Positions 26,090-35,635 of a DNA stretch of 64,000 nucleotides are shown here, one piece after another. Made by a program: the position numbers and the translations under genes. The DNA comes from Colwellia psychrerythraea (GTDB lineage: Bacteria > Pseudomonadota > Gammaproteobacteria > Enterobacterales > Alteromonadaceae), in contig NZ_JQEC01000002.1 in NCBI RefSeq assembly GCF_000764185.1, forward strand, positions 62,001-126,000. The letters run 5' to 3'. Each line of letters opens with the position of its first letter. The first letter of the stretch is position 1. The notes beneath the pieces are model-generated. The model was not told the origin of the DNA. It was given only the letters and a program-made list of their open reading frames with translations, and did not search any database.

Positions 26090-27904
26090 ATGTCTGAACA
26101 ACTATCTGCTAGTCAAGTTACCGGTGAAGTTGTGGCTGATCTAAAGCCAGATAAAAAAATTGCCATATTGTTTGAGCTTATTCAATTTATTAGCCCTTAT
26201 AAAGGTCATATATTAGCTGCCTTTATCGCCCTTATTTTTACTGCTGCGGTAATGTTGTCAGTTGGCCAAGGCGTTAGGATGCTAATTGATGAAGGTTTTG
26301 CTCAGCAATCCATTGAACAATTACAGCAGGCAGTGTTATTTATCTTAGCTATCACTGTATTAATTGCTGGTGGTACATTTGCCCGCTTCTACCTTGTTTC
26401 ATGGTTAGGTGAGCGAGTTAGTGCTGATATCCGCTTGGCTGTTTTTAATCATGTTATTACTTTGCACCCGAGTTATTTTGAAACCAATGGCAGTGGCGAT
26501 ATTATGTCGCGTATCACCACCGATACCACTTTACTGCAAAGCATTATTGGCTCTTCATTTTCTATGGCTATTCGTAGTGCCTTAATGCTTATTGGCGCAT
26601 TAGTTATGTTGTTTGCTACCAACATAAAATTAACCCTGATTGTTTTATTGTCGGTGCCATTTATCTTAGTACCCATATTATTTTATGGCCGAAAAGTAAG
26701 AAAACTATCGCGTAAAAGTCAGGACTCTATGGCCGATGTTGGCAGTTATGCTGGCGAAGCCATTGAACATATTAAAACAGTACAAAGTTATACCCACGAA
26801 CAACATGAAAGACACGCTTTTGGCGAGGAAGTTGAAAAGGCTTTTCAAATTGGTCGTAGTCGTATCAAGCAACGTGCTACCTTGATCGCTGGTGTTATTA
26901 TTATTGTTTTTGGTGCCATTACTGGCATGTTATGGGTTGGTGGTAGTGATGTAATTCAGGGCACAATGAGTGGCGGTGATTTAGGCGCTTTTGTCTTTTA
27001 TGCCATTTTAGTTGCTTCTTCATTGGCAACTATTTCCGAAGTATTAGGGGAATTACAACGTGCCGCTGGTGCTACTGAACGTCTCATTGAAATTTTGCAG
27101 GTTGAAAGCCATATTCTACCACCAGTAAAAAATACTATTGCAGCCAAAAACCTTAACGCTGAAATTTCTTTTCAGCAGGTAAGCTTTAATTATCCTTCTA
27201 GACCTGATCAAGCTGCAACCCAAACACTTAATTTGACTGCTAAGCAAGGTAAAGTATTGGCCCTTGTTGGCCCGTCCGGTGCAGGAAAAACTACACTATT
27301 TGAATTACTGCAGCGATTTTATGATCCACAAGCTGGTAAAATTACTCTTGGCGGCACCGATATACGCCAACTTGATCCAAAAGATCTGCGTCAACAAATG
27401 GCTTTAGTTCCACAGCAACCGGCCTTATTTAGTAGTGATGTTTTTCATAATATACGCTACGGCAAGCCCGAAGCCAGCGATGAAGAAGTGATAGCTGCAG
27501 CTAAAAAAGCCCATGCCCATGAATTTATAAGCCAATTACCTGAAGGTTATAACAGTTTCCTTGGTGAGCGGGGTGTTAGACTTTCAGGCGGGCAACGTCA
27601 ACGTATTGCTATTGCTAGAGCAATATTGAAAGACCCACATATATTATTATTAGATGAAGCAACAAGTGCACTCGATAGTGAAAGTGAACATCATGTACAG
27701 CAGGCTTTAGAAGAGTTAATGCGTGGCCGCACTACTATCATCATCGCGCATCGGTTATCCACGATTAAACATGCTGATCATATTGCAGTCTTAGATCAAG
27801 GTCAGTTAGTTGATATCGGTGATCACCAATCATTATTACAAACCTGTGACTTATATCAGCGATTAGTTGAGCTACAGTTTAAGCAGGTAATAGCATCCGT
27901 ATAA
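26090..27904 (+). CDS. ABC exporter, fused membrane and ATPase domains (MsbA/LmrA-type)
   Basis: 604 residues: six TM segments (about 35-320) with the exporter coupling motif HPSYFETNGSGDIMSRITTD, then an ATPase with Walker A GPSGAGKTT, Q-loop QQPALF, signature LSGGQRQR, Walker B ILLLDEATSALD and His-switch AHRLSTI. As a half-transporter it should work as a homodimer exporting lipids or drugs. AAGGAA before the ATG supports the start. It stands alone and ends in a strong terminator. Confidence 0.92.
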   Translation: MSEQLSASQVTGEVVADLKPDKKIAILFELIQFISPYKGHILAAFIALIFTAAVMLSVGQGVRMLIDEGFAQQSIEQLQQAVLFILAITVLIAGGTFARFYLVSWLGERVSADIRLAVFNHVITLHPSYFETNGSGDIMSRITTDTTLLQSIIGSSFSMAIRSALMLIGALVMLFATNIKLTLIVLLSVPFILVPILFYGRKVRKLSRKSQDSMADVGSYAGEAIEHIKTVQSYTHEQHERHAFGEEVEKAFQIGRSRIKQRATLIAGVIIIVFGAITGMLWVGGSDVIQGTMSGGDLGAFVFYAILVASSLATISEVLGELQRAAGATERLIEILQVESHILPPVKNTIAAKNLNAEISFQQVSFNYPSRPDQAATQTLNLTAKQGKVLALVGPSGAGKTTLFELLQRFYDPQAGKITLGGTDIRQLDPKDLRQQMALVPQQPALFSSDVFHNIRYGKPEASDEEVIAAAKKAHAHEFISQLPEGYNSFLGERGVRLSGGQRQRIAIARAILKDPHILLLDEATSALDSESEHHVQQALEELMRGRTTIIIAHRLSTIKHADHIAVLDQGQLVDIGDHQSLLQTCDLYQRLVELQFKQVIASV

Positions 27905-27967
27905 AGAAGTAAGCACTTTCTCATACTGATTGGTATAACCTAACTTCTGAACCAGCAGATAACAAAT

Positions 27968-27998
27968 AAGGGAGAAAGCATGATGCTTTCTCCCTTTT
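27968..27998. terminator. Strong terminator between convergent genes
   Basis: AAGGGAGAAAGCA, loop TGA, TGCTTTCTCCCTT: a perfect 13-bp stem followed by a T-run on the plus strand. It ends the ABC exporter gene and may partly act for engB on the other strand. Confidence 0.9.
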
Positions 27999-28036
27999 TA
28001 TTATTACATTAACCTAAGGTTAAATTAGCACTTTTA

Positions 28037-28726
28037 TTAATTCTGAAAGTCTTCGGGTAAGATGTTTTCATCTTCATCATCAAGTTGAACATCTGAGCTA
28101 TTTTCAACTTCAGGATCATCTGCTTGCTCAAGCCAATCACAAATAACGGCATCAGCTTGTTCTTTGCCGGTGTATTTGAGTGATGAAAAGGCTTGTACTT
28201 TAATGTCAGCATCTAATGACGCTAAGGCTTTTTTCACCGCTAATACTTCAGCGCTACGCTTGCCCTGTGATAACTTGTCACACTTAGTTAATAACGCTAA
28301 GACGGGTAATTCACTGTCTACTGCCCATTGAATTAAATCCATATCTAAATCTTTTAATGGGTGACGAATATCCATTAATATTACTAAACCTTTTAAGCAT
28401 CGGCGTTTTTCTAAATATTCACCCAATGCTTTTTGCCATTTTTTCTTCATTTCTAATGGCACTTTGGCGAAACCATAACCAGGCAAATCAATCAGACGTC
28501 TGTTCTCTGCTACTTCAAATACATTGATAAGCTGAGTTCGACCCGGAGTTTTACTAATACGCGCCAAACCTCGTTGATTAGTTAGCGTATTTAAAGCACT
28601 AGATTTACCTGCATTGGAGCGGCCCGCAAAGGCAACTTCAATACCAGAATCAGCTGGTAAACGACGAATATCAGGGGCGCTAATGGTAAAGGCGGCTTTA
28701 GTTAAATGTATCTTTGTAGAAGACAA
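28037..28726 (-). CDS. engB: Ribosome biogenesis GTP-binding protein EngB (YihA/YsxC)
   Basis: GTPase of about 229 residues for large ribosomal subunit assembly. G1 is GRSNAGKSS, then TPGRTQ (G2), DLPGYG (G3), TKCDK (G4) and SSLK (G5); the N-terminal [12 protein letters not shown] is typical. The TTG at 28726 is chosen because it gives the usual short N-terminus; an upstream ATG at 28798 would add 24 residues not found in the family. Acidic C-terminal tail is somewhat long. The gene is divergent from the cytochrome gene at 28972, a common neighbourhood in gammaproteobacteria. Confidence 0.94.
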   Translation of the reverse strand: MSSTKIHLTKAAFTISAPDIRRLPADSGIEVAFAGRSNAGKSSALNTLTNQRGLARISKTPGRTQLINVFEVAENRRLIDLPGYGFAKVPLEMKKKWQKALGEYLEKRRCLKGLVILMDIRHPLKDLDMDLIQWAVDSELPVLALLTKCDKLSQGKRSAEVLAVKKALASLDADIKVQAFSSLKYTGKEQADAVICDWLEQADDPEVENSSDVQLDDEDENILPEDFQN

Positions 28727-28971
28727 GGGCTTAACTCGTTTAAAATTTTCGTCATTATAGCGTTTTTCTTCGACAAATATTATTAAAAAAATGCACAAAA
28801 CCGTTAAATTAAGGTTTTTTTTGTCTGATTTTTTATTATCAACTATTACACGGCGCTATTATTCGTGTAAAATGCCGACACATCCATCATACTTTTTTAT
28901 CATTTTTTAATTAGATAGCTATTATATTATTCGAACAGCTACGTAATTAATGACAAGCAGAGAGCAACTCA

Positions 28972-29928
28972 ATGAAAAAAATTATCTTTTCGCTATTCGT
29001 AGCTTTAAGTTCAGTAAGTGCTGTACAAGCCGCAGATGCTAACGCAGGTAAAGAAAAATCTGCCACTTGTAGCGCCTGTCACGGTCCTACTGGTGTTAGT
29101 GCAAGTCCTATGTTTCCTAACCTTGCTGGCCAAAATGATGCTTATATCATTAAGCAATTAAAAGATTTTAAATCAGGCGCACGTACCGATGCCATGATGG
29201 CGCCTATGGCGGCGAACTTATCTGAAGCAGATATGGCTGATTTAGCGGCTCATTTCTCAGGTTTACCTAGTGCCAACGAACAAGCTGCTGCTTCAGCAAG
29301 TACCGCCTCTAGCACCGATGCTACGCCAGTAAGTGCACCAGCCGCGGGCAATGTTGACATTGTTTCTTCTTCTCCAGCTGCAGCAATTTATCCAGGTGAT
29401 GTCGCTGCTGGTAAAAGCAAAGCAGTTGCTTGTGCCGCTTGTCACGGTGCCGACGGTAATAGCTTAATACCAATGTACCCTAGCCTTGCGGGTCAAAGTG
29501 CTAACTATATAGCTAAACAATTAGCTGATTTCAAATCAGGTAATCGTAACGACCCTGTGATGGCGGGTATGGTTGCGGCGTTAACTCCTGAAGACATAAA
29601 AGATTTAGCTAGTTTCTTTGCAGTACAAAGCACTAAAGTAGGTACTGGTGAGTCAAATGAAGCAGGCCATAATTTATACTACGGCGGCGATGCTGCTAAA
29701 GGTGTTACTGCTTGTATTGCTTGTCATGGTGTTACGGGTAAAGGCATGAAACAAGCTGGCTTCCCAAGCATTACTGGTCAAAGTAAAGATTACTTGAAAA
29801 AACAACTTGCTAGTTTCCGTGATGGTAGCCGTGGTAATGACAATAATGGCATTATGCGTAATATTGCTATTAAATTATCAGATGCTGATATTGAAGCCGT
29901 TGCACAATACATTACGTCATTAAAATAA
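28972..29928 (+). CDS. Triheme cytochrome c, c4-like
   Basis: 318 residues with a signal peptide (cleavage near 20) and three CxxCH heme sites: CSACH at 33, CAACH at 154 and CIACH at 248. Each domain of about 90 residues has the c4/c553 pattern with FPNLAGQ-like and Met ligand regions. Linker 110-135 is Ala/Ser-rich. Classic c4 has two heme domains of about 200 residues in all, so this protein carries one extra domain. The likely role is periplasmic electron transfer to a terminal oxidase. Single gene with its own terminator. Confidence 0.9.
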   Translation: MKKIIFSLFVALSSVSAVQAADANAGKEKSATCSACHGPTGVSASPMFPNLAGQNDAYIIKQLKDFKSGARTDAMMAPMAANLSEADMADLAAHFSGLPSANEQAAASASTASSTDATPVSAPAAGNVDIVSSSPAAAIYPGDVAAGKSKAVACAACHGADGNSLIPMYPSLAGQSANYIAKQLADFKSGNRNDPVMAGMVAALTPEDIKDLASFFAVQSTKVGTGESNEAGHNLYYGGDAAKGVTACIACHGVTGKGMKQAGFPSITGQSKDYLKKQLASFRDGSRGNDNNGIMRNIAIKLSDADIEAVAQYITSLK

Positions 29929-29960
29929 CAATGACTTGGTTGCTTCATTAGCAAGTTTCT

Positions 29961-29992
29961 AAAAAGCAGCGTATATCGCTGCTTTTTTTTTA
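29961..29992 (+). terminator. Rho-independent terminator after cytochrome c
   Basis: AAAAAGCAGCG, loop TATAT, CGCTGC and nine T. A compact stem with strong T-run, 33 bp after the stop. Confidence 0.9.
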
Positions 29993-30029
29993 TTGAATTT
30001 TTATAGCTAGCAATTAAAGGGACAATAAC

Positions 30030-30665
30030 ATTAATACTTCATTATTTGTCGCTTGTCAGCAGTGTGACGCCTTATATGACAAACCACATTTAAAACAGGG
30101 ACAATTAGCCAAATGTAACCGTTGTGGCTGCACGCTAATAGAACGCAAAGTCGACTCTATTGAGCGCAGTTTTAATTGGTCACTTGCTGGCTTGATATTA
30201 ATGTTACCGGCCATTTTATTACCTATTATGGGCGTTACTTTGGCAGGACAATTTCATCAAGCATCGTTATTTGATTGCATCCTAGTTTTGATTGATCGCG
30301 GTTTCTTTATGATTGCCTGCTTGGTATTTCTCTTTGCGATTGCCGTGCCTATAGTTCGCCTATCCGGCGCACTATATCTATCTTATTGTTTTAAGTTTAA
30401 GCGTTTAAAACCTTCATTATTAAGTTTCTTCCGTGCTTATCATCACCTTGACCATTGGGCTATGCTCAATGTATTTATGTTAGGTATTGTCGTTTCTATG
30501 TATAAATTGCTCGACGATACTGAACTATCGGTCAACCTTGGTTTACTGTCTTTTAGCTTATGGTTAATTTGCTCAACTATGTCAGCCGCGGCGCTCGATC
30601 AGGATTATATATGGGACAAGTTAGAACGTGCTTTTCCTAGGAGCTGTGATGATGAATACTGCTAA
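30030..30665 (+). CDS. LetA/PqiA-like membrane protein, first half, apparent ATT start
   Basis: About 211 residues. The frame opens after a stop at 30015 and begins with ATT at 30030, 7 bases after AGGGA (30018-30022). It encodes the zinc-ribbon pair CQQCDALY and CNRCGC of PqiA-type proteins, then four TM segments. The first canonical start (TTG 30192) would delete the zinc ribbon, so ATT initiation is the best reading. Together with the next gene it corresponds to E. coli LetA (YebS), where both halves are fused. Inferred role: inner-membrane partner of the MCE tunnel in lipid transport. Confidence 0.75.
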   Translation: MNTSLFVACQQCDALYDKPHLKQGQLAKCNRCGCTLIERKVDSIERSFNWSLAGLILMLPAILLPIMGVTLAGQFHQASLFDCILVLIDRGFFMIACLVFLFAIAVPIVRLSGALYLSYCFKFKRLKPSLLSFFRAYHHLDHWAMLNVFMLGIVVSMYKLLDDTELSVNLGLLSFSLWLICSTMSAAALDQDYIWDKLERAFPRSCDDEYC

Positions 30666-31269
30666 AAGCGCAGGACTCGCTTTATGTCCTAAATGCCATA
30701 AACTTAATAGTCTTGTTAACGAACATCAGCGCTGCAGCCGTTGTCATGGCATGTTTTATCAGCGTAAGCGTAACTCTTTACAGTATACCTTGGCTTGGAA
30801 TGTTGCCGCTTTAATCGCTTTCATTCCGGCGAACCTTTATCCTATTATGATTGTTTATCAATTGGGTATACCAAGAGAAGCAACCATTTTATCGGGTATT
30901 GGTGAGTTTATTGATTATGGTTTATATCCGATAGCCATTATTATTTTTACTGCCAGTATCATAGTGCCCTTATTGAAAATTATTGGACTATTTGTGCTAG
31001 TTTATAAAGTGCATACTGGCATACGTTTAAAACCAGACAAACATAGCAAATTTTACCATGCACTTGAGTTTTTAGGACCTTGGTCAATGCTTGATGTCTT
31101 CGTTGTTGCGTTAATGGTTACCGTAGTAGAGCTTGGCTTTGTTACCTCTGTAGCCGCAGGCCCTGCGATAAATTATTTTACCGTAACGGTAATTTTCACC
31201 ATGTTTGCAGCTAACAGTTTTGATCCTCGTTTATTATGGGATAAAAAGCAGAATAAGAAAGCGGGATAA
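30649..31269 (+). CDS. LetA/PqiA-like membrane protein, second half
   Basis: About 206 residues with a zinc-ribbon (CPKCHKL and CSRCHGMF) and four TM segments (LAWNVAALIAFIPANLYPIM; the family motif GPWSMLDVFVVALMV near 150). TAGGAG precedes ATG 30649; the gene overlaps the end of the first half by 17 bases, so translation is coupled. The MCE protein follows after 86 bp. Confidence 0.85.
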   Translation: MMNTAKSAGLALCPKCHKLNSLVNEHQRCSRCHGMFYQRKRNSLQYTLAWNVAALIAFIPANLYPIMIVYQLGIPREATILSGIGEFIDYGLYPIAIIIFTASIIVPLLKIIGLFVLVYKVHTGIRLKPDKHSKFYHALEFLGPWSMLDVFVVALMVTVVELGFVTSVAAGPAINYFTVTVIFTMFAANSFDPRLLWDKKQNKKAG

Positions 31270-31355
31270 TACCGCAATAGCATTAGTACCAAAAATTTGC
31301 CAAACAATCTGCCAAGAAATCTACTAGGCACTTTACCAGAAGGAAAGGGATAGAA

Positions 31356-34300
31356 ATGACCGATAAAAAAGATATTGCTGCCTCTGAGCATAATCAAAAT
31401 ATCAATAGCCATGCCGAAATTGTGCCTAGACAAGGCATTTCTATTATTTGGTTTGTGCCATTTATTGCCTTAATTTTTGGTTTGTGGCTGCTGATAAAAG
31501 TGGTTTCTGAGCAAGGAACCTTTATTACCATAGAGTTTGATAATGGCTCTGGCATAGTGCCAAATAAAACAGAAATACGTTATAAAGGTTTAATCACAGG
31601 TCTAGTGAAAAAGGTTGTACCTTCAGATGATTTACAACGCGTTATTGCCGAAGTTGAAATATCTAAAAATTTTAGTGATTACCTAACCCAAAACACTCGT
31701 TTTTGGTTAGTCAGCGCTGATATTTCTCTACAAGGAGTTTCTGGATTGGATACGCTGATATCAGGAAGTTATATCACTATTTTGCCTGATACCAGTACAA
31801 ACTCTGATAAGCAGGATCACTTTATCGCCTTAACTGAAGCACCAACTTTAGATATGTCGACCCCTGGTTTACATCTAACTTTGCATACTGATGTATTAGG
31901 CTCGATCAGTGAAAACTCTCCAATTAGCTTTAAACAGATTCCTATTGGATATGTCACTGGCTATCACTACATAGAAAGTAGTAAAAAAATTGCCATTAAT
32001 ATATTTATCAAACCTGAGTTCTCTCATTTAATAAAAGAGAATTCTTTATTTTATAATACCAGTGGTGTGCAAGTTACCGCTTCCCTTTCTGCGGGCATAA
32101 AGGTCAATACCGACTCTTTAGCTGCTATTATGGCGGGTGGTATCTCCGTTGATACTTTAAGTTATCAAGAAGATTTAGCTGTGGCAAAAAATGGTCGAGC
32201 TTTTCCTTTACATGCTGACTTTCAATCAGCTGAAATGGGTCATGAAGTTGAGTTAACTTTAAATTGGAATTCTGGCATAGATCACAATGCGGCAATTTTA
32301 TACCAAGGTCTGACTATCGGCGTTATTGAATCATTTAGTAAAATAGATCCAGTCAGTCGAAAAATCACCGCCACAGCAAAAGTTAACCCACGTGTAGTGC
32401 CTTATTTAACGGATCAGTCACAATTTTATATTGTTTCCCCACAAATTAACCTAACGGGATTATCGAATGCTAAAACATTATTAACCGGTAGTTACATCAG
32501 TATCAGGCCTTCGTTAGCAGGAAAACCCCGCAGCAAATTTACTGTATTTAGTAATAAACCCCCCTACAAATACACCGAACCTGGTTTACACCTAATGTTA
32601 ACCAGTAACGATCGTAGTTCGTTACAAGTAGGTAGCAATGTTTATTACAAACAACAAGTCGTCGGTAATATTCAAGCCATTGAAACCACTGCTCCTGAGC
32701 ACCATTTAATTCATATACATGTATTGCCAGAATTTAGTCATTATGTGAATCATAACAGTCGCTTTTATAATAATTCCGGCCTTAAAATATCGGCAAGTTT
32801 ACTGGGTGTTGATATTCAAGCCCAATCATTACAAAGCATTTTAACGGGTGGCATTGCTTTTACCAGCCAAGGTAATAACCAAGACAATCAGAAAAAGCTG
32901 ATTAAAAATGGTGATAGTTTTTCACTCTATGCTGACAAAAAATTGGCCAAACAAAATATCAGTTTCACCCTAAACATTGCCGCAAGTGAACAAGTCAGTA
33001 CCAATACCCGTGTTTTATATCGAGGCATTGAAATTGGTGCCATTCATCGAGTAAACAGCCAAGGTGATTATCAACAATTACAGTTAGGCTTATTGCCTAA
33101 ATATCAGCATATATTAAAAGCTGATACACAATTTTATTTAGTTAAACCAAGCTTGAGCCTTTCCGGTGCTAGTGATACTGATGCTTTGTTCGGCGGTACC
33201 TACATTACCTTTAACCTTGGACAAGGTAAAAAACAACGTCAGTTCACTCTATTTAATAAACCACCGGTAAAGTTGGCCAGCGCGTCAGGTTTACAACTGA
33301 CTTTAACAACAGATCACGCCAGCGTAGCAACACCTGGCAGCGCTATTAGTTATCGAGGCATAACAATTGGCCAAGTAGATAATGTCAGTCTAAATAAAGC
33401 AGGTGATAATATTAAAGTTAGTATCACTATTGACGAAGAACACCGAGGTTTATTAAAAAGTACCAGCCGTTTTTATAATGCTAGTGGTATAAGTATCTCA
33501 GGTGGTTTAAGTGACTTTGTCGTTAAAACTGAATCTGTTGATGCCATTTTACGTGGGGGTATTAGTTTTTATACCCCAGACAGCAAGCTGAGCAACTCGT
33601 TAACCAAAGGTATACCGGTAGAAGAGCTGACAAGTTTCACCTTATTCAAACATGAAGAAGACGCCAAAGGTGCTGGTCAAGCCATTAGTATTCAATTTAA
33701 TGATGTGACAGGCTTAAAAGTTAATACCAAGGTTGTCTATCAAGAGCAAACTGTCGGCACTATTGAACGTTTGATTTTCGATACAGAAAAAGTAGGTGTC
33801 ACCGCGCTAGTCTTATTGAATGATTTAGGTCGTCAATATGCTATGCAAGGTACAAAGTTTTGGAAAATTGAACCTCAAATTGGCTTAGTTGGCTCTAAAA
33901 ATGTTGCCGCCTTACTCGATGGTGCTTTTATTGGTTTATTACCTACTCATGATATTAAAGCTACACCACAACATGAGTTTCATGCGCTGGAGTTAGCACC
34001 TACGGTAGAGCAGTTAGCCTATGGATTAAATATTAAATTAACCACAAAACGACTTGGCTCTGTACGTGTCGGTAATCCTATTTTATATCGTCAAATTAAA
34101 GTCGGTAAAGTCATTGGCATTGATTTATCACCCACGGCTGATGAAGTTAATATTTTTATCAATATAGCTAAACGTTATTCGCCACTTGTAAACGAACAAA
34201 GTCAGTTCTGGAATACCAGTGGTATCAATATCAAAGCGGGTATTTTCTCAGGGGTAAATATTGATTCTGAATCAATAGAAACCCTAATTGCTGGAGGTAT

Positions 34301-34451
34301 TGCCTTTGCAACTCCTGAGCTTGATGAAGAGCTTGATAAAAGAATAACTAGCTTACCGCTGAGCTTTGTTTTGCATCAACACGTTGATACAGACTGGTTA
34401 GAATGGCAGCCTAAGATCGCCATAGACAAGGAACATTCTGCAGTTGAGTAA
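31356..34451 (+). CDS. LetB-like MCE-domain protein with eight MCE domains
   Basis: 1031 residues. One TM (about 28-50) precedes eight consecutive MCE domains, repeating about every 118 residues. Odd domains end in a GxDTLxxGxYIxxxP-type segment; even ones end in xFYNxSGxxxxx then AIxxGGIxxxT, so two domain types alternate. E. coli LetB has seven MCE domains (about 880 residues) and PqiB three. Known role: a tube bridging the periplasm that moves lipids between membranes. It forms an operon with the two LetA halves. AGAAGGAAAGG before the ATG supports the start. Confidence 0.9.
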   Translation: MTDKKDIAASEHNQNINSHAEIVPRQGISIIWFVPFIALIFGLWLLIKVVSEQGTFITIEFDNGSGIVPNKTEIRYKGLITGLVKKVVPSDDLQRVIAEVEISKNFSDYLTQNTRFWLVSADISLQGVSGLDTLISGSYITILPDTSTNSDKQDHFIALTEAPTLDMSTPGLHLTLHTDVLGSISENSPISFKQIPIGYVTGYHYIESSKKIAINIFIKPEFSHLIKENSLFYNTSGVQVTASLSAGIKVNTDSLAAIMAGGISVDTLSYQEDLAVAKNGRAFPLHADFQSAEMGHEVELTLNWNSGIDHNAAILYQGLTIGVIESFSKIDPVSRKITATAKVNPRVVPYLTDQSQFYIVSPQINLTGLSNAKTLLTGSYISIRPSLAGKPRSKFTVFSNKPPYKYTEPGLHLMLTSNDRSSLQVGSNVYYKQQVVGNIQAIETTAPEHHLIHIHVLPEFSHYVNHNSRFYNNSGLKISASLLGVDIQAQSLQSILTGGIAFTSQGNNQDNQKKLIKNGDSFSLYADKKLAKQNISFTLNIAASEQVSTNTRVLYRGIEIGAIHRVNSQGDYQQLQLGLLPKYQHILKADTQFYLVKPSLSLSGASDTDALFGGTYITFNLGQGKKQRQFTLFNKPPVKLASASGLQLTLTTDHASVATPGSAISYRGITIGQVDNVSLNKAGDNIKVSITIDEEHRGLLKSTSRFYNASGISISGGLSDFVVKTESVDAILRGGISFYTPDSKLSNSLTKGIPVEELTSFTLFKHEEDAKGAGQAISIQFNDVTGLKVNTKVVYQEQTVGTIERLIFDTEKVGVTALVLLNDLGRQYAMQGTKFWKIEPQIGLVGSKNVAALLDGAFIGLLPTHDIKATPQHEFHALELAPTVEQLAYGLNIKLTTKRLGSVRVGNPILYRQIKVGKVIGIDLSPTADEVNIFINIAKRYSPLVNEQSQFWNTSGINIKAGIFSGVNIDSESIETLIAGGIAFATPELDEELDKRITSLPLSFVLHQHVDTDWLEWQPKIAIDKEHSAVE

Positions 34452-34555
34452 AAGCGCTAATTAATTGCTTACATTTAAATTAACAACAACACTATAATTT
34501 GGCGACTTTCTCATTTATGTTAACTTAATATTTTTTAAGTACATAAAAACAACAA

Positions 34556-35635
34556 ATGAGTAATCGCCTCAAAGCATTATTAGCTACTTGGCTGCCTGAA
34601 AAAGATTCTTGCCAATGGGTGCTGGCCAGTATCATTGAAACCCAGAGATCTTCATACCGTAAAACCGGCGCTATAATGCTCATTAACAGCCAAGGTAAAA
34701 GTTATGGTTTATTAAGCGGTGGCTGCCTTGAAGCTGATTTAAAACGCCAAGCGCAAAAGTGCTGGTATAACAACACCGACATTACCATCTGTTACGATAT
34801 GCAAGATGATAATGATATAGCTTGGCAGCTCGGTATCGGTTGCGGCGGTTTAGTAAAAGTATTACTGCAGCCCATTAATAGCGAGAATGATTACCTCGAC
34901 TTACTCACCTTAAAAAGCCAACTCGATAACCGTAATGCTTGTTTTTACCACATTGATACCGTCAATGCTCGAAGTACTCCCCAAAGCCCCGTTCAAATTA
35001 AAAACCAAGTTTTATCCAAGCCAAACAACTCTCTCGATCTGGTAATAGCGATTAAACCTGCGCCTGCTTTAGTTATCTTTGGTGGTGGATTAGATGCTCA
35101 ACCACTCGTTAAAATTGCCAATACCTTAGGTTGGTATATTTGCTTAGTGGATAGCAGAACTGCATATGCCAGAGCTGCCTATTTTAAGGAAGCTGACACC
35201 GTAATCAACGAAGGTTATGCTAGTCTAGAGCAAAATCTGCTATTACCCAAAGCTGATGCCATTGTAGTAATGCACCATAATGTATCCCTCGATGCTCACG
35301 CCCTTAAACTAGTAAAAAGCCAAGCTAACTTAGCATGCGCTAGTTACTTGGGTTTATTAGGTCCTCAACATCGCACCGAATTGGTATTAGATAAAGCGCA
35401 ATTGAGCAGCACTGATTTTCCTAATAAATTAAGCAATAAATTAGCTAACCCTATTGGTTTAGACTTGGGTGGCGATCTACCTGAATCGATTGCCCTAGCC
35501 ATTTTATCGCAAGCCCATGCAGCAATAGAACAAGCGTCAGGAAAGTCATTAGGTTTTTTCCATAGTGAGCTAAACAGCAGTAATAACACCGACAATATCA
35601 ACAGCATCAAAAAAATTGTTAACCATGCAAATTAA
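34556..35635 (+). CDS. XdhC/CoxI-family protein
   Basis: 359 residues. The N-terminal XdhC domain has WVLASIIETQRSSYRKTGAIM and LLSGGCLEADL; the C-terminal XdhC_C Rossmann region has VIFGGGLDAQPLVKIANTLG and a late AxSxQAHAAIEQ-like end. Known role: matures molybdenum cofactor and inserts it into xanthine-dehydrogenase-type enzymes. It is the first gene of a four-gene set with a MocA-like enzyme and both subunits of the target enzyme, overlapping the next gene. Confidence 0.88.
   Translation: MSNRLKALLATWLPEKDSCQWVLASIIETQRSSYRKTGAIMLINSQGKSYGLLSGGCLEADLKRQAQKCWYNNTDITICYDMQDDNDIAWQLGIGCGGLVKVLLQPINSENDYLDLLTLKSQLDNRNACFYHIDTVNARSTPQSPVQIKNQVLSKPNNSLDLVIAIKPAPALVIFGGGLDAQPLVKIANTLGWYICLVDSRTAYARAAYFKEADTVINEGYASLEQNLLLPKADAIVVMHHNVSLDAHALKLVKSQANLACASYLGLLGPQHRTELVLDKAQLSSTDFPNKLSNKLANPIGLDLGGDLPESIALAILSQAHAAIEQASGKSLGFFHSELNSSNNTDNINSIKKIVNHAN

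Noticed and set aside
28727-28798. Longer N-terminus for EngB from ATG 28798
   Set aside because: The extra 24 residues lie in the AT-rich divergent promoter region and do not occur in the family.
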